A program made the translations under genes and the position numbers. Below the pieces are notes generated by a model. That model was given only the letters and a program-made list of their open reading frames with translations, was not told the origin of the DNA and did not search any database. Positions 43,319 through 51,528 of a stretch of DNA of 64,000 nt are shown one piece after another (positions within the stretch are counted from its first letter, which is position 1; each line of letters begins with the position of its first letter). This stretch comes from Methylobacterium sp. 17Sr1-1. Its GTDB lineage: Bacteria; Pseudomonadota; Alphaproteobacteria; Rhizobiales; Beijerinckiaceae. The stretch lies in contig NZ_CP029552.1 of assembly GCF_003173775.1 (NCBI RefSeq), positions 459,001-523,000 on the forward strand. Reading direction: 5' to 3'.

Positions 43319-44260
43319 TCACCCCGACCCCGCCTCCTCCCGTATCGCCGCGAGGCCGAGGCGGACATGGTCGCGAAACAGCCGCACCCGGGCCGGCAAT
43401 TCGCGGCCGGCGAGGCTGACGGCGCGAAGCACGCCGCCGCGGCTCGCCCAGTCGGGCAGCACCGGCACCAGGGCGCCCTCCTTCAGGGCGCGTGCCGCCA
43501 CCAGGCTCGGGATGTGGCCGATACCGGCGCCGGCCCGGGTCAGGCGCAGCACCGTGGCGTAGTCGGTGGCGCGGATCGCCGGCTGGGCGGTGACGTGGGC
43601 CTCGCGGCCCTGCCCGTCGGAGAGGCGCATCTGGGCCGCCCCCAGGCGCTCGCGCGACAGGATCAGGTCGTGGGCGCCGAGATCGTCGAGGGTCTGAGGG
43701 CGCCCGCGGGCGGCGAGGTAGGCGGGCGCCGCGTAGAGGCCGATCATCAGGTTCGCCAGGACCGGCGCGCGGTAGCCGCCATCCTGCCCCTCGCCGCTGC
43801 CGAGGCGCAAGGCGAGGTCGATGCGGTTCGCCGCGAGATCGAGCCGCGCGTCGGTGATGAGGAGGTCGATCGTGACCTGCGGGTAGAGGCCCCGGAAGCT
43901 CGCGACGAGGTCCGGCATCACCTCGATGCCGAAATCGATCGAGGTGGTGACCCGCAGGTGGCCCCGCGGCAGGGTGCGGGCGTTGCGTGCGGTCTCCAGC
44001 GCGCCGTCGAGGAGGCCGAGGCTCTCCTGTGCCTTGGCGTGGAAGGCCAGCCCCTCCACCGTCGGCGAGACCGCCCGTGGCGTGCGCGCGAGCAGGGTGA
44101 CACCGAGTTCCTGCTCCAGCCGCGAGATGCGGCGGGAGATGCTGCCCTTGGTTTCCCCCAGAACTTCCGCCGCCTGAGTCACAGTTCCGTGATCGACGAC
44201 GGCGCAGAACGCCCGCACATCGGAGAGAGCGCCCCGGAAGGTTTCCGATCCAGCAACCAT
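43319..44260 (-). CDS. LysR family transcriptional regulator
   Basis: A 313-residue regulator with HTH FCAVVDHGTVTQAAEVLGET then KGSISRRISRLEQELGVTLL and a LysR substrate domain. The sequence TKGSISRRI and LLARTPRAVSPT place it in the group adjoining YceI/cytochrome b561 operons in proteobacteria. It is divergent from that operon with a 125-bp gap, so it probably controls it (inference). Confidence 0.9.
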   Translation of the reverse strand: MVAGSETFRGALSDVRAFCAVVDHGTVTQAAEVLGETKGSISRRISRLEQELGVTLLARTPRAVSPTVEGLAFHAKAQESLGLLDGALETARNARTLPRGHLRVTTSIDFGIEVMPDLVASFRGLYPQVTIDLLITDARLDLAANRIDLALRLGSGEGQDGGYRAPVLANLMIGLYAAPAYLAARGRPQTLDDLGAHDLILSRERLGAAQMRLSDGQGREAHVTAQPAIRATDYATVLRLTRAGAGIGHIPSLVAARALKEGALVPVLPDWASRGGVLRAVSLAGRELPARVRLFRDHVRLGLAAIREEAGSG

Positions 44261-44385
44261 GTGTCCCGGTTTAGCTCTCTTACGCCCGCGACGGAACCGG
44301 CTTAATCGAAGCGCCGCCCGCGGAGTGCGGTGCCGCGAGCCCGGGTCCCGGGCCGCGCCCCTCCCGCCGACACGGAGTTGTTCAC

Positions 44386-45000
44386 GTGAAGCTGTCCGTC
44401 CTCGCTCTCGGCCTCGTCGCCGGCCTCGCCCTCGCTGCCCCGGCCGGCGCTCAAGGGGCGGCGACCCGCGACCCCGCCCAGATCCCGGCAGGCACCTACG
44501 TGGTCGATCCCGGCCACACCCAGGCGGTGTTCACCGTCAACCATTTCGGCTTCTCGCAGTATACGGGCCTCTTCTCGGACGTCTCCGGTACCCTGGAGCT
44601 GCAGCCGGCCAAGCCCGCCGACAGCCGCCTGAAGGTCACCATCCCGGTGAAGTCGCTCTACACCCCGAGCCAGCACATGCTGGACTCGCTGAAGAGCGAC
44701 AAGTTCCTCGACGTCGCCCAGTTTCCGGAGATGACCTTCACCTCCACCAAGGTGACGCCCGAGGGCAAGGACAAGGCCAAGGTCGTCGGCGACCTGACCC
44801 TGCACGGCGTGACCAAGCCCGTGACCCTCGAGGTGACCCTGGTCGGCGCCGGCGCCAACCCGATGAACAAGAAGCAGACCGTCGGCTTCGAGGCCAAGGG
44901 CACGCTCAAGCGCTCGGACTTCGGCGTGAAGGCCTTCGTGCCGGCGGTCAGCGACGAGGTCCACCTCGTCCTCAACGGCGCCTTCGAGCGCAAGGACTAA
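44386..45000 (+). CDS. YceI family periplasmic protein (first copy)
   Basis: A 204-residue exported protein: signal MKLSVLALGLVAGLALAAPA, then the lipocalin-like YceI barrel (TYVVDPGHTQAVFTVNHFGF, DSLKSDKFLDVAQFPEMTFT, LTLHGVTKPVTLEVTLVGAG, FGVKAFVPAVSDEVHL). YceI proteins bind isoprenoid lipids or quinone-like molecules. The start is a GTG. First gene of a three-gene unit with cytochrome b561 and a second YceI protein. Confidence 0.9.
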   Translation: MKLSVLALGLVAGLALAAPAGAQGAATRDPAQIPAGTYVVDPGHTQAVFTVNHFGFSQYTGLFSDVSGTLELQPAKPADSRLKVTIPVKSLYTPSQHMLDSLKSDKFLDVAQFPEMTFTSTKVTPEGKDKAKVVGDLTLHGVTKPVTLEVTLVGAGANPMNKKQTVGFEAKGTLKRSDFGVKAFVPAVSDEVHLVLNGAFERKD

Positions 45001-45037
45001 CCACCCGGAAGCCGAAGGTCCCGCTCCCAAGGTCCCA

Positions 45038-45634
45038 ATGTCCATGCGCACGGTCGCGACGCCCCGTCGCTACACCCTCGTCGCGATCGTGCTGCACTGG
45101 CTGATCGCCCTCGGCATCCTGGCCCTGCTGGCCCTGGGCCTCGCGATGACGCGGGGCTCGCTCCCGCCGATGGACCGCTTCGCCTTCTATCAGTGGCACA
45201 AGTCCATCGGGCTCACGGTGCTGGTGCTGATGGTCGTGCGCGTCGTCTGGCGGCTGTTCCACCGGCCGCCGCCGCTGCCCGAGGCGATGCCGCGGGCCGA
45301 GCGGCGGGCGGCGCATCTGGCGCATCTCGCGCTCTACGGCCTGCTTCTCGCCATGCCGCTCGTCGGCTGGGCGATGGTCTCGGCCTCGCCCTACAACATC
45401 CCGACGGTGCTCTACGGGACGATCCCGTGGCCGCACCTGCCGGTCCTGCCCGAATTGCCGAACAAGGCGGCGGTCGAGGGCGCGCTGAAGCTCGTGCACA
45501 GCTATGGCGCCTGGCTGCTGATGGCTCTCCTCGTCCTGCATGTCGGCGCAGCCCTGCGCCACCACCTCGCGCTGCGCGACGACACCCTGTGGCGGATGCT
45601 GCCCCTGGTGCCGCGGCCCAGCCCGAAGCCTTAA
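45038..45634 (+). CDS. Cytochrome b561 family protein
   Basis: A 198-residue four-helix membrane protein. Histidines for two b haems occur in VLHWLIALG, YQWHKSIG, HLAHLALYGLL and VLHVGAALRHHLALRDDTL. The family moves electrons across the inner membrane, often from quinol. Flanked by two YceI genes; the gap to the second is 12 bp, so the three form an operon. Together they suggest electron transfer to or from a lipid carried by YceI (inference). Confidence 0.9.
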   Translation: MSMRTVATPRRYTLVAIVLHWLIALGILALLALGLAMTRGSLPPMDRFAFYQWHKSIGLTVLVLMVVRVVWRLFHRPPPLPEAMPRAERRAAHLAHLALYGLLLAMPLVGWAMVSASPYNIPTVLYGTIPWPHLPVLPELPNKAAVEGALKLVHSYGAWLLMALLVLHVGAALRHHLALRDDTLWRMLPLVPRPSPKP

Positions 45635-45646
45635 GGTTCCCTCGCG

Positions 45647-46207
45647 ATGAAGTCTCTCGTCCTCGCTCTCGGCCTTCTCGCGGTCCCGGTCGCCGCGCAG
45701 GCCGCCGACTGGACCGTCGATCCGGCCAAGAGCCGCATCGGCTTCTCCGGCACCCAGGTCGGTGCGCCGTTCAAGGGCCGCTTCACCCGCTACGACGCGC
45801 AGATCAGCTTCGATCCGCAGAAGCCCGAGGCCGGCAAGGCCGTGGTGCTGATCGACCTGACCAGCGCCGAGACCGGCGACAAGCAGCGGGACGAGGCCCT
45901 CCCGCAGGCCGACTGGTTCAACGCCTCCAAGGACAAGCAGGCCCGCTTCGAGGCGACCCGCTTCGTCGCGAAGGGCGGCGACGCCTACGACGCCGTCGGC
46001 ACGCTGACGATCCGCGGGATGCGCAAGGACGTGACCCTGCCGTTCCGCCTCACCGTCTCGGGCGGCACCGCCCACGCGGTCGGCCATCTCGACCTCGTGC
46101 GCACCGATTACGGCGTCGGCCAGGGTTCGTGGGCCAACGATTCGATGGTCGCCCTGCAGGTCGGGGTGGATATCGACCTGACGGCGAGCGCCAAGTCGGG
46201 CGGGTGA
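45647..46207 (+). CDS. YceI family periplasmic protein (second copy)
   Basis: A 186-residue protein with signal MKSLVLALGLLAVPVAAQAA and the YceI barrel motifs WTVDPAKSRIGFSGTQVGAP, FKGRFTRYDAQISFDP and LTIRGMRKDVTLPFRL. It is only distantly similar to the first copy. Its DWTVD start and GAPFKGRF loop are typical of the copy that accompanies cytochrome b561. A strong palindrome follows the stop. Confidence 0.9.
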   Translation: MKSLVLALGLLAVPVAAQAADWTVDPAKSRIGFSGTQVGAPFKGRFTRYDAQISFDPQKPEAGKAVVLIDLTSAETGDKQRDEALPQADWFNASKDKQARFEATRFVAKGGDAYDAVGTLTIRGMRKDVTLPFRLTVSGGTAHAVGHLDLVRTDYGVGQGSWANDSMVALQVGVDIDLTASAKSGG

Positions 46208-46240
46208 GGCTGTCTCGACAGTCTCGACTGAATTGGCATC

Positions 46241-46388
46241 CTCCGGGTCATTCCGGGGCCGCGTAGCGGAGCCCGGAATCCAGACACTCAGGTGATGCCG
46301 AACAGGGCTGTGGTCGTTCCGCTTCCTCCTGAACGACCTGCGGTTCTGGATTCCGGGCTCCGCTACGCGGCCCCGGAATGACCCGGAG
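46241..46388. repeat. 43-bp perfect inverted repeat element
   Basis: Arms at 46241-46283 and 46346-46388 are exact complements; each contains GGTCATTCCGGGGCCGCGTA and GCGGAGCCCGGAATCCAG. The 62-base loop has no coding potential. It lies 34 bp past the second YceI stop, so it may also stop that operon. The related shorter palindrome at 50932-50969 shares GTCAT-CCCGGG and CGCTAC. Confidence 0.9.
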
Positions 46389-46587
46389 GGTGATAAGTCG
46401 GTAGAGGCCCATCAAATGGCTCCGAGCCGCATCCCCCTCCCGAAGGCGGCCCTCCCGGACGATCGGTGTCCCGCAATCCCGATCATCGCTCTTGCGCGAC
46501 GCCGTCGTACCTTGGCAGACAAGCCGGATGGACGGCCCGGCCCGGTGAACGGGCGCAAGGGTGCCGCCGAGCGGGAGGAGACGGGAC

Positions 46588-47376
46588 ATGGCCCAGAACA
46601 TGGCGCAGGATCTGGCCGGCAAGGTCGCCTGGGTGACGGGCGCGGGCAGCGGCATCGGCGAGGCGGCGGCTCTGGCCCTCGCCGGGGCGGGCGCCCGGGT
46701 GGTGCTGACCGGGCGGCGGGAGGAGCCGCTGCGGGCGCTGGCCGCGCGCATCGCGGAATCCGGAGGCGAGGCCGTGGTCGAGCCCGGCGACGTCACCGAT
46801 GCGGCCCGCATCGCGGCCATCGTGGAGGGCATCGCGTCGCGGTTCGGCCGGCTGGATGTGCTGGTGAGCAATGCCGGCAGCAACGTGCGCGAGCGGCGCT
46901 GGGACGCCCTGTCGCCGCAGGGCGCGCAGGACGTGATCCAGGCCAACCTGTCGAGCGCCTTCTACGCCTCGCTCGCCGTGCTGCCGCTGATGCGCCGGCA
47001 GGGCGACGGTGTCCTGATCCACACCGCCTCCTGGGCCGGGCGGTTCGTCAGCCCGGTGAGCGGGCCGGCCTACACGGCGGCCAAGCACGCGGTCGTGGCG
47101 ATGAGCCACAGCATCAACATGGAGGAATGCGTCAACGGCATCCGTTCGACGGTGCTGTGCCCGGCCGAGGTCGCGACCCCGATCCTCGACAAGCGCCCGG
47201 TGCCGGTGACGCCCGAGGACCGGGCCCGCATGCTCCAGCCCGACGACATGGCGGCGCTGATCCTGTTCGTGGCCACGCGCCCGAAGCACGTCTGCCTGAA
47301 CGAGGTGGTGATCAGCCCGACCTGGAACCGCGGCTACGTGCCGGATGCCCGTCTGGGCTCGCGCCTGGGGGCGTGA
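46588..47376 (+). CDS. SDR family oxidoreductase
   Basis: A 262-residue short-chain dehydrogenase. NAD(P)-binding VTGAGSGIGEAAALAL, then LVSNAGSN, catalytic serine in HTASWAG and the Tyr-Lys pair in PAYTAAKHAVVA. GGGAGGAG lies seven bases before ATG 46588, which decides the start over the GTG at 46561. Substrate unknown. Monocistronic. Confidence 0.9.
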   Translation: MAQNMAQDLAGKVAWVTGAGSGIGEAAALALAGAGARVVLTGRREEPLRALAARIAESGGEAVVEPGDVTDAARIAAIVEGIASRFGRLDVLVSNAGSNVRERRWDALSPQGAQDVIQANLSSAFYASLAVLPLMRRQGDGVLIHTASWAGRFVSPVSGPAYTAAKHAVVAMSHSINMEECVNGIRSTVLCPAEVATPILDKRPVPVTPEDRARMLQPDDMAALILFVATRPKHVCLNEVVISPTWNRGYVPDARLGSRLGA

Positions 47377-47454
47377 CACCCGGTCCCATCCGGATCGACG
47401 GCTCCGGGAGATCGCCACGCGATCACCCGAAGCCATGGGAGGCGCAGGGCGCGC

Positions 47455-47712
47455 TCAGGTGCCCTGCTGCGATGGGGCCGCCGCTTCCAAGTCGGCGATC
47501 CGCTGCATCTCGTTCCGGTGCAGCCGGCTGAGCAGCATGAGCATGCGACCCGGCAGGGCCGTATCCTCGGCAGTGAGCGGCGCCGCGCGGCGCCAAGGTG
47601 CGGCCGCGCGCGAAGTGGTGGTGTCCCGCAGGACGGGAAGGTCCCGCACGGGAGTCTGAGCCGGGGCGGCGGACGCATCCGGCCGGACCTGCTCGCGAAC
47701 TCGGGTACGCAT
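47455..47712 (-). CDS. Small hypothetical protein (85 aa)
   Basis: MRTRVREQVRPDASAAPAQT begins a short protein whose C-terminal half is helical (GRMLMLLSRLHRNEMQRIAD). The first half looks disordered. It is divergent from prmA and convergent with the SDR gene. No family recognised, and the long frame continuing upstream is a prmA shadow. Confidence 0.5.
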   Translation of the reverse strand: MRTRVREQVRPDASAAPAQTPVRDLPVLRDTTTSRAAAPWRRAAPLTAEDTALPGRMLMLLSRLHRNEMQRIADLEAAAPSQQGT

Positions 47713-47925
47713 CGTACGATCCTTCAACGGCCGGCTTCTGGCGACCGGCGCCGCTAAGAACGCCGACTCGCTGCGCCGGTTCCACGGCGGTGGATGAGGG
47801 TTCCCCAGCGACAGGCCGACTGTGTCGCCGTTGCCACACCGGTTGGGGCCGGCGGGGCGATTCGGCTGGCCAGAGAGATGCCGCGCGGGCGTGACGGGGC
47901 GGTGACGGCGGGCGGCGCGGATGCT

Positions 47926-48855
47926 ATGGCGCCAGGCATGCTCGAAGGCCTGCCGCCCCATCGCCCGACCCACGTGCTGCGTCTCGACACGAACGAGCGC
48001 GCGGCCCGCGCCATGACCGACCTGATCGGCGAGGTGTTCGACCCGACCGAGACCGCGGTCGCGGCCTTCGAGGCCGAGGACGGCAAGTCCTGGCACCTGG
48101 AGGCCTACTTCTCCGAGGAGCCCGACGAGGAGGCGGTGCGCGAGCTGATCCGCCCGATTCTCGGCGACGCCGCCGACGAGGCCACCTTCGCGGCGATCGA
48201 CCAGCAGGACTGGGTCCGCGCCTCGCTGGAAGGGCTGAAGCCCGTGCGGGCCGGGCGCATCCTGGTCCACGGCTCGCACGACCGCGGGCGGGTGCAGCCG
48301 AACGACCTGCCGATCGAGATCGAGGCGGCCCTCGCCTTCGGCACCGGGCATCACGGCACCACGCTCGGCTGCCTGCTGGCCCTCGTCGACGAGGTGAAGC
48401 GCCGCCGGCCCCACCGCATCCTCGATGTCGGCACCGGCACCGGCATCCTGGGGCTCGCCGCCGCGCGCCTGCTGCACACGCCGGTCGTCGCCGGCGACCT
48501 CGACCCGGAGGCGGTGGCGACCGCGCGGACCAACGCCGCCTTCAACGGCCTGGCCAACCTGATGGCCTTCTACGAGGCGCCGGGCCTGCGCCACCCGCTC
48601 GCTCGCCACACCCGCGCCTTCGACCTCGTCTTCGCCAACATCCTGGCCCGGCCGCTGACCCGGCTGGCGCCGAGCCTCGCCCGCGCGGTGGCGACCGACG
48701 GCACCCTGGTGCTCTCCGGCCTGATCCCCCGCGACGTGCCCGGCGTGCTCTCGGCCTATGCCGCGCAAGGCTTCCGCCTGCGCCGGCGCCGCGTGATCGA
48801 GGGCTGGGCCACCCTGGAGCTGCGCCGCGGCGGCGCCGCGTCCAGGCCGCGCTGA
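47926..48855 (+). CDS. prmA: Ribosomal protein L11 methyltransferase
   Basis: A 309-residue methyltransferase. The N-terminal substrate-recognition domain ends near VRASLEGLKPVRAGRILVHG; the SAM site reads AFGTGHHGTTLGCL and ILDVGTGTGILGLAAARL; FANILARPLTRLAP is the PrmA catalytic motif. It trimethylates L11 of the large ribosomal subunit. ATG 47926 or ATG 47938 are both possible starts; a frame to 47794 adds unrelated residues. The stop codon lies within the first unit of a 33-bp tandem repeat. Confidence 0.92.
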   Translation: MAPGMLEGLPPHRPTHVLRLDTNERAARAMTDLIGEVFDPTETAVAAFEAEDGKSWHLEAYFSEEPDEEAVRELIRPILGDAADEATFAAIDQQDWVRASLEGLKPVRAGRILVHGSHDRGRVQPNDLPIEIEAALAFGTGHHGTTLGCLLALVDEVKRRRPHRILDVGTGTGILGLAAARLLHTPVVAGDLDPEAVATARTNAAFNGLANLMAFYEAPGLRHPLARHTRAFDLVFANILARPLTRLAPSLARAVATDGTLVLSGLIPRDVPGVLSAYAAQGFRLRRRRVIEGWATLELRRGGAASRPR

Positions 48856-48960
48856 GGCGCGAGCCCGTTCCAGGAGAGTCCGCGCTGAGGCGCGAGCCCG
48901 TTCCAGGATAGTCCGCGCTGAGGCGCGAGCCCGTCTCGGGAAAGTCCGCGCCGAGCCCCG
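48847..48960. repeat. 33-bp tandem repeat over the prmA stop codon
   Basis: Three units of 33 bp start at 48847, 48880 and 48913, each opening CCGCGCTGAGGCGCGAGCCC, followed by a partial fourth at 48946. Unit 1 contains the prmA TGA (48853-48855). The first two units differ at only one or two positions, so the array is recent. Each unit has a GCGCTGAGGCGC dyad that can fold. Confidence 0.9.
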
Positions 48961-49115
48961 CGAACCTCACGGAACAGCCCTTGCGCTGATCGGTTGTCCG
49001 GGCATCGCCGTCTACCGGTAGGGAGTATGAGCATCCCGGCCGGCCGGCGGTCCGTGCGCGCGAAACGGCCAATCCCGGTCCTCCGCGGCACGACGAGCCC
49101 CGGAGACGATCAGCG

Positions 49116-50288
49116 ATGAAGGCCCTCGTCTGGCACGGCACTGCGGATATCCGCTGCGACACGGTCCCCGATCCGACGATCGAGGACGGGCGCGATGCGA
49201 TCATCAAGGTGACCTCCTGCGCCATCTGCGGCTCCGACCTGCACCTCTACGACCACTTCATGCCGGGCATGAAGTCGGGCGACATCATGGGCCACGAGAC
49301 CATGGGCGAGGTGGTCGAGGTCGGGCGGGACAACAAGGCGCTCAAGGTCGGCGACCGGATCGTGGTGCCGTTCACCATCATCTGCGGCCAGTGCGACCAA
49401 TGTAAGCGCGGCAACTTCTCGGTCTGCGAGCGCACCAACCGCAACAAGACGCTCGCCGAGACCGCCTTCGGCCACACCACCGCGGGCCTGTTCGGCTACA
49501 CCCACCTCACCGGCGGCTATGCCGGCGGTCAGGCCGAGTACCTGCGGGTCCCCTTCGCCGACGCCACCCACATCAAGGTGCCCAAGGGCATCCCGGACGA
49601 GAAGCTCCTCTTCCTCTCCGACATCTTCCCGACCGGCTGGCAGGCGGCGGTGCAGTGCGACATCCAGCCGGAGGACACCGTGGCGATCTGGGGCTGCGGC
49701 CCGGTCGGCCAGATGGCGATCCGCTCGGCGATCCTGCTCGGCGCCCGGCGGGTCATCGCCATCGACCGGGTGCCGGAGCGCCTCACCATGGCGCGGGCCG
49801 GCGGCGCCGAGACGATCAATCTCGACGAGGAGTCCAACGTCGTCGCCAAGCTCAACGACATGACCGACGGCAAGGGACCGGAGAAGTGCATCGACTCGGT
49901 CGGGATGGAGGCGCATGCCACCTCCTCGCTCGACGCGATCTACGACCGGGCCAAGCAGGCGGTGATGCTGGAGAGCGACCGGCCGCACGTCCTGCGCCAG
50001 ATGATCATGGTCTGCCGCCCGGCCGGCGTGCTGTCGATCCCCGGCGTCTACGGCGGCCTGATCGACAAGGTGCCGTTCGGCGCGGCGATGAACAAGGGCC
50101 TGACCTTCCGGATGGGCCAGACCCACGTCAACCGCTGGACCGACGACCTCCTGCGGCGGATCGAGGACGGGCAGATCGACCCGTCCTTCGTCATCACCCA
50201 CACGGTGGGGCTGGAGCAGGGGCCGGAGATGTACCGGACGTTCCGGGACAAGCAGGACGGCTGCATCAAGGTGATGATCCGGCCATGA
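49116..50288 (+). CDS. Zinc-dependent alcohol dehydrogenase
   Basis: A 390-residue medium-chain dehydrogenase. Catalytic zinc ligands: Cys38 in AICGSDLH, and His60-Glu61 in [10 protein letters not shown]. Structural zinc cysteines 90, 93, 96 and 104 in [18 protein letters not shown] site [14 protein letters not shown]. The long insertion [20 protein letters not shown] matches the subgroup of glutathione-independent aldehyde/alcohol dehydrogenases related to formaldehyde dismutase. GGAGA precedes the ATG. Its TGA overlaps the ATG of the next gene. Confidence 0.92.
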   Translation: MKALVWHGTADIRCDTVPDPTIEDGRDAIIKVTSCAICGSDLHLYDHFMPGMKSGDIMGHETMGEVVEVGRDNKALKVGDRIVVPFTIICGQCDQCKRGNFSVCERTNRNKTLAETAFGHTTAGLFGYTHLTGGYAGGQAEYLRVPFADATHIKVPKGIPDEKLLFLSDIFPTGWQAAVQCDIQPEDTVAIWGCGPVGQMAIRSAILLGARRVIAIDRVPERLTMARAGGAETINLDEESNVVAKLNDMTDGKGPEKCIDSVGMEAHATSSLDAIYDRAKQAVMLESDRPHVLRQMIMVCRPAGVLSIPGVYGGLIDKVPFGAAMNKGLTFRMGQTHVNRWTDDLLRRIEDGQIDPSFVITHTVGLEQGPEMYRTFRDKQDGCIKVMIRP

Positions 50289-50344
50289 GCACTCCAGCCA
50301 TGAGCAATCGAGCCATGAGCAATCGAGCCATGAGCAATCGAGCC
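50285..50344 (+). repeat. 15-bp tandem repeat that multiplies a start codon
   Basis: ATGAGCACTCCAGCC is followed by three exact copies of ATGAGCAATCGAGCC and then ATGAAGCGC. Each unit holds ATGA, so five in-frame ATG codons lie within 63 bp, encoding MSTPA then MSNRA three times. The first ATG overlaps the stop of the alcohol dehydrogenase gene (ATGA). Confidence 0.95.
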
Positions 50345-50887
50345 ATGAAGCGCACGGTCGATCCCCGCTCCCGGTCCGCGCACGACGCCCTCGCCCGCGG
50401 CCTCGGCTGGTTCTCGATCGGCCTCGGCCTCGCCGAGATCCTGGCGCCCCGAGCCCTGTGCCGAGCGCTCGGCCTCGAGGGCCGGGAGGCCCTGATCCAG
50501 GCCTACGGCGCCCGCGAGGTCGCCACCGGCGCCGCGATCCTGATGAGCCACGACCCCACCCCGTGGATCTGGGGCCGGGTCGCGGGCGACGCCCTCGACC
50601 TCGCCACCCTGGCGACCGGCTTCGAGGGCGACAACCCCCGCGCCGGCACCCTGGCTCTCGCCACCGCGGCGGTGGCAGGCGTGACGCTCGCCGACATCGT
50701 CTGCGTCCAGGGTCTTACGGCCGACAAGCGCCCGGCCCCGCGGGGCTCCTACGAGTACCACAACCGCAGCGGCTTCCCCCGCGGCCTCGCCGCCGCCCAC
50801 GGCGCCGCCCGCGACTTCGCGGTACCGCGGGACTTCCGCATTCCCGGCCCGCTGCGCCCCTGGCGCGACGGCCGGCCGGCGGCGTGA
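50285..50887 (+). CDS. DUF4267-like membrane-associated protein
   Basis: A 200-residue protein (179 if translation starts at the last ATG, 50345, in [10 protein letters not shown]). [20 protein letters not shown] and [20 protein letters not shown] form hydrophobic helices of the kind found in DUF4267-type proteins and at the N-terminus of cyclase/dehydrase-like proteins in Methylobacterium; a third helix is [18 protein letters not shown]. The C-terminal 50 residues are polar. It is coupled to the upstream alcohol dehydrogenase by a 4-bp overlap. Function unknown. Confidence 0.75.
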   Translation: MSTPAMSNRAMSNRAMSNRAMKRTVDPRSRSAHDALARGLGWFSIGLGLAEILAPRALCRALGLEGREALIQAYGAREVATGAAILMSHDPTPWIWGRVAGDALDLATLATGFEGDNPRAGTLALATAAVAGVTLADIVCVQGLTADKRPAPRGSYEYHNRSGFPRGLAAAHGAARDFAVPRDFRIPGPLRPWRDGRPAA

Positions 50888-50931
50888 GCCCCGGCTCGGA
50901 TCGCCTGACCAGTCGAACCAGCACTCCTCGA

Positions 50932-50969
50932 CGTCATCCCGGGTACCGCTACGGGGCCCCGGGATGACG
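50932..50969. terminator. Palindrome between convergent genes
   Basis: Perfect 12-bp arms CGTCATCCCGGG (50932-50943) and complement (50958-50969) around a 14-base loop containing ACCGCTACG. It lies between the converging DUF4267-like gene and the small hydrophilic gene. It is related in sequence to the arms of the element at 46241-46388. No T-run follows. Confidence 0.6.
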
Positions 50970-51006
50970 ATGGAGGATTGCTGGTCCGTTGCGCCAAACG
51001 AGAAAG

Positions 51007-51026
51007 GGCCGCCTCGCGGCGGCCCC
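51007..51026 (-). terminator. Intrinsic terminator of the small hydrophilic gene
   Basis: On the minus strand GGGCCGCC-GCGA-GGCGGCCC forms a tight stem followed by TTTCTCGTTT. It lies about 20 bp past the stop of the gene at 51047-51211. Confidence 0.75.
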
Positions 51027-51046
51027 CATCCCCATCGGGGAAACCC

Positions 51047-51211
51047 TTACTCCTTGTCGCCGCGATGGATGCCCTTGTCGCGGTTCTCCTTCAGTCGGCC
51101 GTCATCCGAATGCTGCACGGTGCCCTGGTTCGGCGCATCCGGGTTCTTGTGATTGTGGCGGGTGTTGTCGTCAGTATTGTGCGACTGAGACTGCTGCTTC
51201 TTGTCCGCCAT
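51047..51211 (-). CDS. Small hydrophilic protein (54 aa)
   Basis: ATG 51211 to TAA 51047. The sequence begins MADKKQQSQSHNTDDNTRHN and ends NRDKGIHRGDKE. It is rich in Asn, Gln, Asp, Lys and His, with no hydrophobic core, so probably intrinsically disordered. GGGAGAT lies upstream as a ribosome binding site, and a good terminator follows, which supports a real gene despite its size. The composition is like that of small stress-related proteins (inference). Confidence 0.7.
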   Translation of the reverse strand: MADKKQQSQSHNTDDNTRHNHKNPDAPNQGTVQHSDDGRLKENRDKGIHRGDKE

Positions 51212-51495
51212 GTTTGTATCTCCCGTGATCTGCGGCGTGCCGCGTTGAGTGTTTCAATAACATATGACCGGATGGGAGGTTCCTGGGCGAATCGTACGAC
51301 TGTACGGGACCGAGCGCGACATTCCGCCGGTACGCGTACGGTGTCGCAGGGGACTGGACGGAACTTGCTAATGAACCATGGCCGGCGGGCGAACCTGCTT
51401 GGCGAAGTACCCTCGCGGTCACCCGCCGGTCCGCCCGCACCCACGGTCTCGGCCGGATCGACGCCGTTGACGCACGAAATGGTCTGCCCTATCAG

Positions 51496-51513
51496 TTATA
51501 GCATTAGCTATAA
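51496..51513. promoter_or_regulatory. 18-bp palindrome upstream of outer-membrane protein gene
   Basis: TTATAGC-ATTA-GCTATAA, a perfect 7-bp dyad in an otherwise GC-rich region, 15 bp before the ATG of the gene at 51529. It has the form of an operator, and the second half (GCTATAAT) also resembles a -10 element. The remaining intergenic sequence (51212-51495) has no gene. Confidence 0.55.
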
Positions 51514-51528
51514 TGATGAGCCGTTGCG

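Noticed and set aside
48847..48960. Possible CRISPR array
   Set aside because: The 33-bp units are contiguous without spacers and no cas genes are present.
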